The notes: generated by a model not told the origin, from the letters alone. Positions 8,073 to 19,647 are shown, numbered from the stretch's first letter. The stretch: 64,000 nucleotides of DNA from Streptomyces durocortorensis (GCF_031760065.1 NZ_CP134500.1:2728001-2792000); one strand, 5' to 3'. A program made the numbers and translations.

Positions 8073-9521
8073 GTGAGCGCAACCAGCCCGGCAGCCGTCG
8101 TCGTCCTCGCAGCGGGTGAGGGCACCCGCATGAAGTCGAAGACTCCCAAGGTCCTGCACGAGATCTCCGGGCGCTCGCTCGTCGGCCATGTCGTCGCCGC
8201 AGCCCGTGAGCTGGACCCGCAGCACCTCGTCGTCGTCGTCGGCCACGCGAGCGAGCAGGTCACCGCACACCTGAACGCCGGTGACGCCCCCGTGCGCACC
8301 GCCTTCCAGGCGGAGCAGAACGGGACCGGGCACGCCGTCCGGATGGGGCTCGAAGAGCTCGGCGGGGGTGTCGACGGGACCGTGATCGTCGTCTGCGGCG
8401 ACACCCCGCTGCTGTCGGGCGAGACGCTCGGCGCGCTCGCCGCCACGCATGCGGCCGACGCCAACGCGGTCACCGTGCTGACCGCCGAGGTCCCGGACTC
8501 CACGGGCTACGGGCGCATCGTGCGCGATCCCGCCACCGGTGCGGTGACCGAGATCGTCGAGCACAAGGACGCCACCGAGGCGCAGCGGGCGATCCGGGAG
8601 ATCAACTCCGGGGTGTTCGCGTTCGACGGGCGGCTGCTCGGGGATGCGCTGGGCAAGGTGCGCACGGACAACAGCCAGGGCGAGGAGTACCTCACCGATG
8701 TGCTGTCGATCCTGCGCGAGGCCGGGCATCGGGTCGGGGCGTCGGTGGCGGGTGACCACCGCGAGATCCTCGGGATCAACAACCGGCTTCAGCTGGCCGA
8801 GGCGCGTCGGCTGCTGAACGAGCGGCTGCTTGAGCGGGCGATGCTCGCGGGCGTGACGGTTGTGGACCCGGCGTCCACGTTGATCGACGCGACGGTGACG
8901 TACGAGCGGGACGCGGTCGTGCATCCGGGGACGCAGCTGCTGGGGACCACTCACCTCGCGGAGGACAGTGAGGTCGGGCCGAACTCGCGGCTCAAGGACA
9001 CCGCGGTGGGGGCCGGGGCCCGGGTGGACAACTCCGTGACGGACTCGGCGGAGATCGGGCCGGGGGCGTCGGTGGGGCCGTACGCGTATCTGCGGCCGGG
9101 GACGCGGCTGGGGACGAAGGCCAAGGCCGGTACGTACGTGGAGATGAAGAACGCGACCGTCGGCGAGGGGACGAAGGTCCCGCACCTGAGTTACGTCGGT
9201 GACGCGACGATCGGTGATCACACCAACATCGGTGCGGCGAGCGTCTTCGTGAACTACGACGGGGTCGCCAAGCACCACACGACGATCGGTTCCCACTGCC
9301 GTACCGGTTCGGACAATATGTTTGTGGCACCTGTCACGGTCGGGGACGGGGTGTACACGGCCGCCGGGTCGGTCATCACGAAGGATGTGCCGTCCGGTTC
9401 GCTGGCGGTGGCGCGGGGCCAGCAGCGGAATATCGAGGGTTGGGTGGCCCGGAAGCGTCCGGGCAGCGCTGCCGCTCAGGCCGCTCAGGCGTCGTCCTCG
9501 GGGGCCGAAGGACAAAGCTGA
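8073..9521 (+). CDS. glmU: Bifunctional UDP-N-acetylglucosamine pyrophosphorylase / glucosamine-1-phosphate N-acetyltransferase
   Basis: Predicted 482 aa from a GTG at 8073. It makes UDP-GlcNAc for peptidoglycan: acetylation of glucosamine-1-phosphate, then uridylyl transfer. The N-terminal Rossmann-like domain (about 1-230) has the nucleotide loop LAAGEGTRMKSKTPKVLH and the metal-site region CGDTPLL. The C-terminal left-handed beta helix (about 250-455) shows hexapeptide repeats and the acetyltransferase segment KNATVGEGTKVPHLSYVGDA. Length is normal for GlmU plus an Ala/Ser-rich tail. It heads the conserved glmU-prs-rplY-pth group. Confidence 0.97.
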   Translation: MSATSPAAVVVLAAGEGTRMKSKTPKVLHEISGRSLVGHVVAAARELDPQHLVVVVGHASEQVTAHLNAGDAPVRTAFQAEQNGTGHAVRMGLEELGGGVDGTVIVVCGDTPLLSGETLGALAATHAADANAVTVLTAEVPDSTGYGRIVRDPATGAVTEIVEHKDATEAQRAIREINSGVFAFDGRLLGDALGKVRTDNSQGEEYLTDVLSILREAGHRVGASVAGDHREILGINNRLQLAEARRLLNERLLERAMLAGVTVVDPASTLIDATVTYERDAVVHPGTQLLGTTHLAEDSEVGPNSRLKDTAVGAGARVDNSVTDSAEIGPGASVGPYAYLRPGTRLGTKAKAGTYVEMKNATVGEGTKVPHLSYVGDATIGDHTNIGAASVFVNYDGVAKHHTTIGSHCRTGSDNMFVAPVTVGDGVYTAAGSVITKDVPSGSLAVARGQQRNIEGWVARKRPGSAAAQAAQASSSGAEGQS

Positions 9522-9640
9522 CCGGAAACAGGTAGGCCGGTGACGGCGTACCGTGATAGATGCTCACCCATTTCGGCTGGCTCGTTGCACATCGGGACCT
9601 ATGCGTGCAGCGCCAGATACACGTCTGAGGAGACTGTGCT

Positions 9641-10618
9641 GTGACCGGGATCAAGACGACCGGCGAGAAGAAACTGATGCTCTTCTCCGGCCGCGCCCAC
9701 CCCGAGCTTGCCGAGGAGGTCGCCCATAAGCTGGGAGTCGGTCTCGTGCCGACGAAGGCCTTCGACTTCGCCAACGGTGAGATCTACGTGCGCTTCCAGG
9801 AGTCGGCACGTGGCGCGGACTGCTTCCTGATCCAGAGCCACACGGCTCCGATCAACAAGTGGATCATGGAGCAGCTGATCATGCTGGACGCGCTGAAGCG
9901 CGCGTCGGCCCGCTCCATCACGGTGATCGTGCCGTTCTACGGGTATGCCCGTCAGGACAAGAAGCACAAGGGCCGTGAGCCGATCTCGGCCCGGCTGGTG
10001 GCGGACCTGATGAAGACGGCGGGTGCGGACCGGATTCTCACCGTCGATCTGCACACGGACCAGATCCAGGGCTTCTTCGACGGCCCGGTGGACCACCTGT
10101 TCGCGCTGCCGATCCTGGCGGACTACGTGGGCGCGAAGGTCGATCGTACGAAGCTGACGGTCGTGTCACCGGACGCGGGCCGGGTGCGGGTCGCCGACCG
10201 CTGGTGCGACCGGCTGGACGCGCCGCTGGCGATCGTGCACAAGCGCCGTGACAAGGACGTGCCGAACCAGGTCTCGGTGCATGAGGTCGTGGGCAACGTC
10301 GAGGGCCGGGTGTGTGTGCTGGTCGACGACATGATCGACACGGGTGGCACGATCTGTGCCGCGGCGGACGCGCTGTTCGCGCACGGTGCGGAGGACGTCA
10401 TCGTGACGGCGACGCACGGTGTGCTGTCGGGTCCGGCGGCTGACCGGTTGAAGAACTCGAAGGTGAGCGAGTTCGTGTTCACGGACACCCTGCCGACGCC
10501 GGGTGAGCTGGAGCTCGACAAGATCACGGTGCTGTCGATCGCCCCGACGATCGCGCGCGCGGTGCGTGAGGTGTTCGAGGACGGTTCGGTGACGAGCCTC
10601 TTCGAGGAGCAGGGCTGA
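9641..10618 (+). CDS. prs: Ribose-phosphate diphosphokinase (PRPP synthetase)
   Basis: Predicted 325 aa from a GTG at 9641. It transfers pyrophosphate from ATP to ribose-5-phosphate to give PRPP for nucleotide, histidine and tryptophan synthesis. Visible motifs: FYGYARQDKKHKGREPIS near the ATP site, the TVDLHTDQIQGFF flexible-loop region, and the PRPP-binding loop VLVDDMIDTGGTI. Length is typical of class I enzymes. It lies 119 bases after glmU. Confidence 0.97.
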   Translation: MTGIKTTGEKKLMLFSGRAHPELAEEVAHKLGVGLVPTKAFDFANGEIYVRFQESARGADCFLIQSHTAPINKWIMEQLIMLDALKRASARSITVIVPFYGYARQDKKHKGREPISARLVADLMKTAGADRILTVDLHTDQIQGFFDGPVDHLFALPILADYVGAKVDRTKLTVVSPDAGRVRVADRWCDRLDAPLAIVHKRRDKDVPNQVSVHEVVGNVEGRVCVLVDDMIDTGGTICAAADALFAHGAEDVIVTATHGVLSGPAADRLKNSKVSEFVFTDTLPTPGELELDKITVLSIAPTIARAVREVFEDGSVTSLFEEQG

Positions 10619-10690
10619 GTTCGAGGGGTGGGGCCGAGTGCTCTGACGCCGGTCCGTTATTGATCCACTTTGGGTGCGGCCTCCCGGCCG

Positions 10691-10843
10691 GGTAGACTCA
10701 CGGAGTTGCTCGGCGAGGGAGGCCGTACCTGTGTGTACGGCGGTCCGTTATCGACGCGCTCTTCGTAGCAGGCCTGTCGTGGGCCGGGTGACCGTTCGTG
10801 TTCCGTCGCCTGACGGCTCACCCACCTGACGAGGAGTGCAATC
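10691..10843 (+). promoter_or_regulatory. Promoter and long 5' leader of rplY
   Basis: A good -10 box, TAGACT (10693-10698), lies about 145 bases before the rplY ATG. The resulting leader contains the hairpin GCCGTAC-6-GTACGGC (10722-10741). A leader of this length before a ribosomal protein gene may be regulatory, but I recognise no named leader motif. Confidence 0.45.
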
Positions 10844-11434
10844 ATGGCTGAGATCAAGCTCGCCACTGAGGTCCGTACCGAGTTCGGCAAGGGCGCTGCC
10901 CGCCGTATCCGTCGTGCCAACCAGGTTCCCGGTGTTGTCTACGGCCACGGTGCCGAGCCGGTCCACGTCACGCTGCCGGGTCACGACCTGCTGCTCGCGC
11001 TGCGTACGGCGAACGTGCTCATCGGTCTGGAGATCGACGGCAAGGACGCGCTGGTCATCCCGAAGGCTGTGCAGCGTCACCCCCTCAAGGGCACCATCGA
11101 GCACGTCGACCTGCTGACCGTGAAGCGCGGCGAGAAGGTCAACGTCGAGATCGCGGTGCACGCCGAGGGCGACCTGGCGCCGGGTGCCAACCTGCTTGAG
11201 TACGTGCTGAACACGCTGCTCGTCGAGGCCGAGGCCACCCACATCCCCGAGTCCGTGACGGTCTCCGTCGCGGGCCTGGACGCCGGTGACTCGATCCTCG
11301 CCAAGGACATCGCGCTGCCGAAGGGTTCCACGCTGGCCGGTGACGAGGACGCCGTCGTGCTCCAGGTCGTCGCCGCGCAGGCCGAGGAGCCGACCGCTGA
11401 GCAGGCCGCCGCGGCCGAGGGCGCGGAGGCCTGA
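10844..11434 (+). CDS. rplY: 50S ribosomal protein L25 / general stress protein Ctc
   Basis: Predicted 196 aa, with a GAGGAG site before the ATG. The N-terminal part is the L25 5S-rRNA-binding fold (KLATEVRTEFGKGAARRIRR, then PGVVYGHG). The second beta-rich domain and acidic Ala/Glu-rich tail (EEPTAEQAAAAEGAEA) are those of the long Ctc form. It sits on the 5S rRNA of the large ribosomal subunit. Placed between prs and pth as in other actinobacteria. Confidence 0.97.
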   Translation: MAEIKLATEVRTEFGKGAARRIRRANQVPGVVYGHGAEPVHVTLPGHDLLLALRTANVLIGLEIDGKDALVIPKAVQRHPLKGTIEHVDLLTVKRGEKVNVEIAVHAEGDLAPGANLLEYVLNTLLVEAEATHIPESVTVSVAGLDAGDSILAKDIALPKGSTLAGDEDAVVLQVVAAQAEEPTAEQAAAAEGAEA

Positions 11435-11466
11435 GCCTCGCCGCTCCCGTTCCACCTGCTTGACTG

Positions 11467-11508
11467 ACGGGGTGGTGGTTCCCTTCCGGGGGAGCCGCCG
11501 CCCCGTTT
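11467..11508 (+). terminator. Hairpin between rplY and pth
   Basis: ACGGGG (11467-11472) pairs with CCCCGT (11501-11506), with further inner pairing between GGTGGTTCCC and GGGGGAGCC. It is followed by TTT. Probable terminator or attenuator for rplY. Confidence 0.5.
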
Positions 11509-11546
11509 CCCTGTGATCCCCCGGCTTGTGAGGAGACCGAGCGCTG

Positions 11547-12140
11547 ATGTCCGACGCCAACGACCCCTGGCTCATCGTGGGCCTGGGCAATCCGGGTCCC
11601 GACTATGCGGCGAACCGGCACAACGTCGGGTTCATGGTCGCCGATCTGCTCGCGGAGCGGATCGGCGGGAAGTTCAAGCGGGCGCAGAAGGCGCAGGCGC
11701 AGGTGGTGGAGGGGCGGATCGGTCCGCCGGGGCCGGCGAGCCGTCGGGTGATTCTGGTGAAGCCGATGTCGTACATGAATCTGTCGGGTGGGCCGGTTTC
11801 GGCGTTGCGGGATTTCTACAAGGTGCCGACGGATCATGTGGTGGCGGTCCATGACGAGCTGGATGTCGATTTCGGGATGCTGCGGCTGAAGCTGGGTGGC
11901 GGTGACAACGGGCACAACGGGCTGAAGTCGATGACGAAGGCGATGGGGCCGGATTATCACCGGGTGCGGTTCGGGATCGGGCGGCCGCCGGGGCGGATGC
12001 AGGTGGCGGATTTCGTGCTGAAGGATTTTGGTTCGGTGGAGCGCAAGGAGTTGGCGTTTCTGGTGGACCGGTCGGCGGATGCGGTGGAGTGTCTGTTGGC
12101 GGAGGGGCTGGAGCGGGCGCAGAGCGCGTACAACTCCTGA
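11547..12140 (+). CDS. pth: Peptidyl-tRNA hydrolase
   Basis: Predicted 197 aa. It recycles peptidyl-tRNA dropped from stalled ribosomes by cleaving the ester bond. Hallmarks: [18 protein letters not shown] at the N-terminus with the catalytic His, [11 protein letters not shown], and HDELDVDFG with the partner Asp. A GAGGAGA site precedes the ATG by a normal distance. Length matches bacterial Pth. Confidence 0.97.
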   Translation: MSDANDPWLIVGLGNPGPDYAANRHNVGFMVADLLAERIGGKFKRAQKAQAQVVEGRIGPPGPASRRVILVKPMSYMNLSGGPVSALRDFYKVPTDHVVAVHDELDVDFGMLRLKLGGGDNGHNGLKSMTKAMGPDYHRVRFGIGRPPGRMQVADFVLKDFGSVERKELAFLVDRSADAVECLLAEGLERAQSAYNS

Positions 12141-12144
12141 GCGT

Positions 12145-12234
12145 CGTCGTGTGCGGCTCTGGCGTCGTGTGCGGCGCTGTCGTCGTGCGGTGTTCTCCCG
12201 CCATGCGCGGCTCTGTCGTCGTGTGCCGCTCTCC
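12145..12234 (+). repeat. Five tandem 18-bp degenerate repeats after pth
   Basis: Units start at 12145, 12163, 12181, 12199 and 12217. Unit 1 is CGTCGTGTGCGGCTCTGG and unit 2 differs at two positions; the others are more diverged. The array begins five bases after the pth stop. In one plus-strand frame it reads as a hexapeptide series (RRVRLW, RRVRRC, RRAVFS and so on), but no start or ribosome site supports translation. Confidence 0.6.
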
Positions 12235-12328
12235 CACCGTGCAGATCCCCTGACATTTCCCTCGCTGCTGGGGCATTTTTCGGCCATAGGTTGACCTGGG
12301 GACGACGCCTGGCCAAGGATCTGCCCCC

Positions 12329-12799
12329 ATGGAACGGAGCTCTTCCCGGCGTGCGGCGCTCGTGGGCCGTCGGGTCGCCATGGGGCTGGTTGCCGTGGTG
12401 CTGCTGGTCGCGGGTGCGTGGTCGTCGTGGGACACCGCGCATCACATCGTTCTGGCCAAGGGCCGTGAGCACGGCACGGTGACGGTGACGGAGTGCGGTG
12501 AGGAACTGTGCGCCGGGCGGTACGAGCCGGATGCCACGTCGTCGGCGCGGGCGCGGGTGACGGTGGAGCGGTCGGTGGCGGCGGGTGAGGGGGATCGTTT
12601 CCCCGTGGTGGTGAGGCCCGGTTCCGATGCGGTGGTCCGCACGGGGGTGCCGGGCTTTCTGCATGCCTGGATGCCGTTGGGCGGGGCGATGGTGCTGGCG
12701 GGGTTCGTGATCGGCGGCGGGTTGCGGATGGTGCGTACGGCGTGGGGGGTCGGAACGGCGGGGGCGGCCCTGCTGGTGGCGACGTTCGTCGCGCTGTAG
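12329..12799 (+). CDS. Small membrane protein, DUF3592-like
   Basis: Predicted 156 aa. It has a basic start and a membrane segment at about 15-33, an extracytoplasmic part with paired cysteines (VTECGEELCAG) and a beta-rich VVVRPGSDAVV segment, then two more hydrophobic segments at about 110-127 and 138-155. The pattern resembles DUF3592 proteins and the unlinked gene at 50.8 kb. Function unknown. Confidence 0.7.
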   Translation: MERSSSRRAALVGRRVAMGLVAVVLLVAGAWSSWDTAHHIVLAKGREHGTVTVTECGEELCAGRYEPDATSSARARVTVERSVAAGEGDRFPVVVRPGSDAVVRTGVPGFLHAWMPLGGAMVLAGFVIGGGLRMVRTAWGVGTAGAALLVATFVAL

Positions 12800-12841
12800 C
12801 AGGGCCGCCCCGGTCGGCCTGGCGTTCCCGTGCGGGTGGCG

Positions 12842-15571
<2,730 letters not shown>

Positions 15572-15965
15572 AGTGTGCGGCTCCTTGCAGTGAAATGAGG
15601 AGGTGCGTTCGCTTCGCCGTCGCCCACGTGGGTGGTGGTGGGGACGGGTGGGCGGGGTCCGGGGCCCGGCGGCTGGCAGCGGTGCTGTCGCCACGCCCCG
15701 ACGAGCGGGTGCGGACCGCGCTGTCCGACCCTCCCAGGATAGGTGTCGTCGCAGACGGCGTGTCCGCTGCCCTGGTGGGCGGGGGCGAACGCCGTCGGCA
15801 GGGGTGCCCTACCCCGCGGAGGGCCTGGGATACCGCCGGTGACGGGCTGGACCGGGTTCTCGTGTTGTGGGGCCCGTCACTGCCATACTTACCAAGCCGT
15901 AGGTTACGGAACCGTAGCCACGGCGGTCCGTGTACTGCTTCCTCACCCTCCGGGGGACCTCCGTT
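15572..15965. promoter_or_regulatory. Divergent spacer between ppc and the desaturase gene, with an inverted-repeat operator
   Basis: No gene is seen in these 394 bases. The right end has a candidate -10 (CATACT, 15884-15889) followed by CCGTA (15897-15901), TACGG (15905-15909) and CCGTA (15912-15916), giving two overlapping palindromes. TACGG-AA-CCGTA is exact. The site overlaps the expected transcription start of the desaturase/TetR operon, as a repressor site would. The left end serves ppc. Confidence 0.55.
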
Positions 15966-16949
15966 ATGCCGAGCACTCCCGATGTGATCGACGAGACCGA
16001 TCCATCACTTGCCGTTTCCGCCCTTCCGCCCGCCACGCTCGGTGGGGACAGGAAGGGGTCGATCGAGCAGTTCGCGCTGCTGGTGTTCATCGTGGTGCCG
16101 TTCCTGGCCCTGGTCGCGGCGGTGCCGATGTCGTGGGGGTGGGGGGTGAGCTGGCTGGACATCGGGCTGATGGTGGCGATGTATTTCATCGGCTGCCATG
16201 GCATCACGGTCGGTTTCCACCGGTATTTCACGCATGGTGCGTTCAAGGCGAAGCGGCCGTTGCGGATCGCGCTGGCGGTGGCGGGTTCGCTGGCGGTGGA
16301 GGGGCCCTTGGTGCGGTGGGTGGCCGATCACCGCAAGCATCACCGGTTCTCGGACGCGGAGGGCGACCCGCATTCGCCGTGGCGGTTCGGGGAGACCCTG
16401 TCGGCTCTGATGAAGGGGCTGTGGTGGGCGCACATCGCCTGGATGTTCGACGAGGAGCAGACTCCGCAGCAGAAGTACGCCCCCGATCTGATCAAGGACC
16501 CGGCGATCCGGGCCGTCTCGCGCCACTTCTTGACCTTCACGATCGTCTCGCTGGCGATTCCGCCGCTGGTCGGGGGGCTGGTGACGATGTCGTGGTGGGG
16601 TGCGGCGACGGCGTTCTTCTGGGGTTCGCTGGTGCGGGTCGCGCTGCTGCACCACGTGACGTGGTCGATCAACTCGATCTGCCACGCGGTCGGCAAGCGC
16701 CCCTTCAAGTCGCGTGACCGGTCGGGGAACGTGTGGTGGCTGGCGGTGCTGTCGTGCGGCGAGTCCTGGCACAACCTGCACCACGCGGACCCGACGAGTG
16801 CCCGGCACGGGGTGATGCGGGGGCAGATCGACTCCAGCGCCCGGCTGATCCGCTGGTTCGAGAAGCTGGGCTGGGCGTACGACGTGCGGTGGCCGGACGC
16901 CGCACGTATCGACTCCCGGCGCAGGTCCGTTCCGGCCGACGCGGCATGA
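15966..16949 (+). CDS. Membrane fatty-acid desaturase (acyl-CoA delta-9 type)
   Basis: Predicted 327 aa from the ATG at 15966; an upstream in-frame ATG at 15930 would add 12 residues. The three histidine boxes of the di-iron desaturases are present: HRYFTH, HRKHH and HNLHH. Four membrane segments are arranged as in stearoyl-CoA desaturases. It would introduce a cis double bond into saturated acyl chains to adjust membrane fluidity. No fused electron-donor domain is present. It overlaps the following TetR gene by ATGA. Confidence 0.93.
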   Translation: MPSTPDVIDETDPSLAVSALPPATLGGDRKGSIEQFALLVFIVVPFLALVAAVPMSWGWGVSWLDIGLMVAMYFIGCHGITVGFHRYFTHGAFKAKRPLRIALAVAGSLAVEGPLVRWVADHRKHHRFSDAEGDPHSPWRFGETLSALMKGLWWAHIAWMFDEEQTPQQKYAPDLIKDPAIRAVSRHFLTFTIVSLAIPPLVGGLVTMSWWGAATAFFWGSLVRVALLHHVTWSINSICHAVGKRPFKSRDRSGNVWWLAVLSCGESWHNLHHADPTSARHGVMRGQIDSSARLIRWFEKLGWAYDVRWPDAARIDSRRRSVPADAA

Positions 16950-17632
16950 TTGACGACGTGGCGACCGACGGCAGCACGAGCAGCGCGAAGAGCAGGACTT
17001 CCTCCACCCGCCGGACCCGCCGGGTCCGGATGACCGGTAAGGAGCGCCGCGAACAGCTGCTGGACATCGGGCGCGCACTCTTCGCCGACAAGGGCTTCGA
17101 GGGCACGTCGGTGGAGGAGATCGCGGCGCGCGCCGGGGTGTCCAAGCCGGTGGTGTACGAGCACTTCGGCGGCAAGGAGGGCCTGTACGCCGTGGTGGTC
17201 GACCGCGAGATGCGGCAGCTGCTGGACATGGTGACGGGGGCGCTGACGGCGGGGCATCCCCGGGAGCTGCTGGAGCAGGCGGCGTTCGCGTTGCTGGACT
17301 ACATCGAGTCGTACACGGACGGTTTCCGGATTCTGGTGCGGGATTCGCCGGTGGCGCAGTCGACGGGCACGTTCGCGTCGCTGATCAGTGATATCGCCAC
17401 GCAGGTGGAGGACATCCTGGGGCTGGAGTTCAAGGCCCGGGGTTTTGATCCGAAGCTGGCCCCGCTGTACGCGCAGGCGCTGGTGGGGATGGTGGCGCTG
17501 ACGGGCCAGTGGTGGCTGGACGTGCGCAAGCCGAAGAAGGCGGAGGTGGCCGCGCATCTGGTGAACCTGTGCTGGCACGGGCTGGAGAACCTGGAGGCGA
17601 AGCCGCGGCTGATAGGGCACCGGAAGAGCTGA
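16946..17632 (+). CDS. TetR-family regulator, probable regulator of the desaturase
   Basis: Predicted 228 aa, with the ATG in an ATGA overlap with the desaturase stop; a GTG at 16958 is an alternative. After a 30-residue basic Ser/Thr/Arg-rich leader comes a textbook TetR helix-turn-helix (TSVEEIAARAGVSKPVVYEHFGGKEGLYAVV). The C-terminal ligand domain is helical. Coupling to the desaturase and the palindromes in front of it suggests autoregulation in response to a fatty-acid or acyl-CoA signal; this is inference. Confidence 0.9.
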   Translation: MIDDVATDGSTSSAKSRTSSTRRTRRVRMTGKERREQLLDIGRALFADKGFEGTSVEEIAARAGVSKPVVYEHFGGKEGLYAVVVDREMRQLLDMVTGALTAGHPRELLEQAAFALLDYIESYTDGFRILVRDSPVAQSTGTFASLISDIATQVEDILGLEFKARGFDPKLAPLYAQALVGMVALTGQWWLDVRKPKKAEVAAHLVNLCWHGLENLEAKPRLIGHRKS

Positions 17633-17755
17633 CCGCGTTCCGGTGAGGGCTGGTCCCGTCGCTGTTTCGCGGCTCGTCACCCGTTGTGATGACGGCTGTG
17701 GATCTCCCGCCGTAGTGTGGTCGGCAGGGCAGAGGGTTCGTCCATGGGAGGAACC

Positions 17756-18361
17756 ATGACCGCCGAGCCGACCACCGCGCACAGCTCCCGCTGGCCGGTG
17801 CCCCCGCAGGACGGATACACCGTGGACGATCTGTTCACGCTGCCCGGTCTCCCGCCGCACACAGAGCTGATCGACGGGAGCCTGGTTTTCGCGAGTCCGC
17901 AGCGCAAGTTCCACAGCATGGTGATCGATCTGCTGGTGGTAGGGCTGCGCAGTACAGCACCGCCGGAGGTGAAGGTCCGCCGCGAGATGACCGTGGTGCT
18001 GGACCGGCGCAACGGGCCGGAGCCGGATGTCTCCGTCGTTCGCAGCGAGGCTGACGGAAAGGGGATGGAGCAGACGTCGTACGCCGCCGCCGACGTCCTC
18101 CTCGCCGTGGAGGTCGTCTCCCCCGACTCCGAGGCCCGCGACCGCGAGGCCAAGCCGCACAAGTACGCGACCGCCGGCATCCCGCACTTCTGGCTGGTGG
18201 AGATGACCGGCACCGACCAGCACCCCGTCGTGCGGGTCTACGAGCTGGACCCGGTGACGAAGGCGTACGCGCTGACCGGCATCCATCATGACCGGCTGAA
18301 GACGGGTGTGCCGTTCCCCGTGGACATCGACATCTCAGGGGACGCGCTCAAGGAGCTGTAG
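17756..18361 (+). CDS. Uma2-family PD-(D/E)xK nuclease-fold protein
   Basis: Predicted 201 aa from the ATG at 17756, closely preceded by GGGAGGA; an ATG at 17744 is possible. Family features: the TVDDLFTLPGLPPHTELIDGS start, PEPDVSVV and EVVSPDSEARDREAKPHKYATAGIPHFWLV, containing the Asp/Glu-x-Lys nuclease core. Uma2 proteins are very abundant in Streptomyces and cyanobacteria and their cellular target is not established. Confidence 0.9.
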   Translation: MTAEPTTAHSSRWPVPPQDGYTVDDLFTLPGLPPHTELIDGSLVFASPQRKFHSMVIDLLVVGLRSTAPPEVKVRREMTVVLDRRNGPEPDVSVVRSEADGKGMEQTSYAAADVLLAVEVVSPDSEARDREAKPHKYATAGIPHFWLVEMTGTDQHPVVRVYELDPVTKAYALTGIHHDRLKTGVPFPVDIDISGDALKEL

Positions 18362-18371
18362 GGCCCTTCGG

Positions 18372-18749
18372 TTACACGTCGGGCTCCAGGAACTCCAGGC
18401 GGTTGCCGACCGGGTCCTGGGCGTAGAAGCGGCGGTGGCCGGGGAGGTCGTCGTCCCACGTGACCTCGACGCCGTGGGCCTCCAGGCGGGCCGCGTACTC
18501 CGCGATACCCGTCACGCGCAGGCCCGGGTGGGCCTTCTTCGCGGGGTGGAAGTCCTCCTCGACGCCCAGGTGGAGCTGGATGGGGCCGGAGGCGAACCAG
18601 CAGCCGCCGCGGGCGGCGAGCACCGGGGGTTTCGGGATCTCGGTCATGCCGAGGGCGTCGGTGTAGAAGGCGCGCAGGGCGTCCTCGGAGCCGGGCGGGG
18701 CGGCGAGCTGTACGTGGTCGACGGCGGCGAGGCCGGCGGATACGGGCAT
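18372..18749 (-). CDS. VOC (glyoxalase/bleomycin-resistance fold) protein
   Basis: Predicted 125 aa. One pair of beta-alpha-beta-beta-beta units with DHVQLAAPPGSEDALRAFYTDALGM, PIQLHLGVEEDF and YAQDPVGNRLEFLEP; the His/Glu positions fit the metal-binding VOC fold. It probably acts as a dimer on a small molecule. Its ATG shares one base with the stop of the methyltransferase gene upstream (TGATG), so the two are coupled. Substrate unknown. Confidence 0.88.
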   Translation of the reverse strand: MPVSAGLAAVDHVQLAAPPGSEDALRAFYTDALGMTEIPKPPVLAARGGCWFASGPIQLHLGVEEDFHPAKKAHPGLRVTGIAEYAARLEAHGVEVTWDDDLPGHRRFYAQDPVGNRLEFLEPDV

Positions 18750-19564
18750 CACTTCTCCTTGCGGGCGACGGCGAAGATACGGCGGAACGGGAAGACCGTG
18801 CCGTACGGGCCCGGCGGGTACGCCTCGCGGAGCAGGTCGCGGTATTCGGTGACGAACGCGTCGCGGGCCTCGGGGTCGTCGGCCAGGGCGGTGAGGACGG
18901 GGCGCAGGGCGGTGCCCTTGACCCAGTCGAGGACCGCGTCGTCGCCGTGGAGGGTCTGGAGGTAGGTGGTCTCCCAGACGTCGGCCGTGCAGCCGAGATC
19001 CCGCAGGCGGGTGAGGTAGTCGACGGGCTCCAGGGCGGCGGCGCTGCGGTCGCCGGTGCCGTGGAGGCGGGGGCGCCAGCGGTCGGACTCGCGGAGCTGG
19101 GCCAGGAGGGCGTGGCTGGGGGCGGCGAAGTTGCCGGGGAGCTGGAAGGCGAGGGTGCCGCCGGGGGTGAGGGCGTCCAGCCAGCGCGGGAAGAGATCGG
19201 CGTGGCCGGGAATCCACTGGAGGGCCGAGGTGGAGACGATCAGGCCGTACGTCTCGGTGGGCGTCCAGGTGGTGGCGTCGGCCTCGGCGAAGTCGAGCAG
19301 GGGCGGCCGGGCGTGGGCGGCGGCCTCGGCGAGCATCTGCGGGGAGTTGTCGTAGCCGGTGATGCGGGCGCTCGGCCAGCGGTCCGCGAGGAGCGCGGTG
19401 ACGTTGCCCGCGCCGCAGCCGAGGTCGGCGATGCGGGGCGCGGGGTGGCCGGGGAGGTCACCGATCCGGGCCAGCAGGTCGTGGAAGGGGCGGGTGCGGT
19501 GGTCCGCGTGACGCAGGTACTGCTGCGGATCCCAGGTGGGGCTGTCAGGTGTGGTCATGGGCAT
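18749..19564 (-). CDS. tam: Trans-aconitate 2-methyltransferase
   Basis: Predicted 271 aa, or 269 if the second ATG (19558) is used. A class I SAM methyltransferase with IADLGCGAGNVTALLADRWP (SAM loop), GYDNSP and DLIVSTSALQW-like segments, WDPQQYLRH at the start and a GTVFPFRRIFAVA end, as in Tam. It methyl-esterifies trans-aconitate, which otherwise inhibits aconitase. It is divergent from a MarR-type gene with two palindromes between, the same arrangement as the S. coelicolor tam/tamR pair. Confidence 0.88.
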   Translation of the reverse strand: MPMTTPDSPTWDPQQYLRHADHRTRPFHDLLARIGDLPGHPAPRIADLGCGAGNVTALLADRWPSARITGYDNSPQMLAEAAAHARPPLLDFAEADATTWTPTETYGLIVSTSALQWIPGHADLFPRWLDALTPGGTLAFQLPGNFAAPSHALLAQLRESDRWRPRLHGTGDRSAAALEPVDYLTRLRDLGCTADVWETTYLQTLHGDDAVLDWVKGTALRPVLTALADDPEARDAFVTEYRDLLREAYPPGPYGTVFPFRRIFAVARKEK

Positions 19565-19583
19565 CAGGATCAGGCCGACAATC

Positions 19584-19611
19584 TCTTGATGTCAAGACAC
19601 TTGAATTCAAG
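19584..19611. promoter_or_regulatory. Two palindromic operators between tam and tamR
   Basis: TCTTGA-TG-TCAAGA (19584-19597) and CTTGAATTCAAG (19600-19611) are both perfect palindromes sharing the TTGA-2-TCAA core. They lie two bases apart in the 83-base divergent spacer, a typical position and shape for MarR-family binding sites. Confidence 0.75.
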
Positions 19612-19647
19612 AGACTTCATGTCGACAGACCCTCTACACTGATCGAC

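Noticed and set aside
7038..9515. An 825-codon minus-strand frame across the HTH gene, tRNA-Gln and glmU
   Set aside because: It passes through a tRNA gene and a terminator and is antisense to glmU; no motif.
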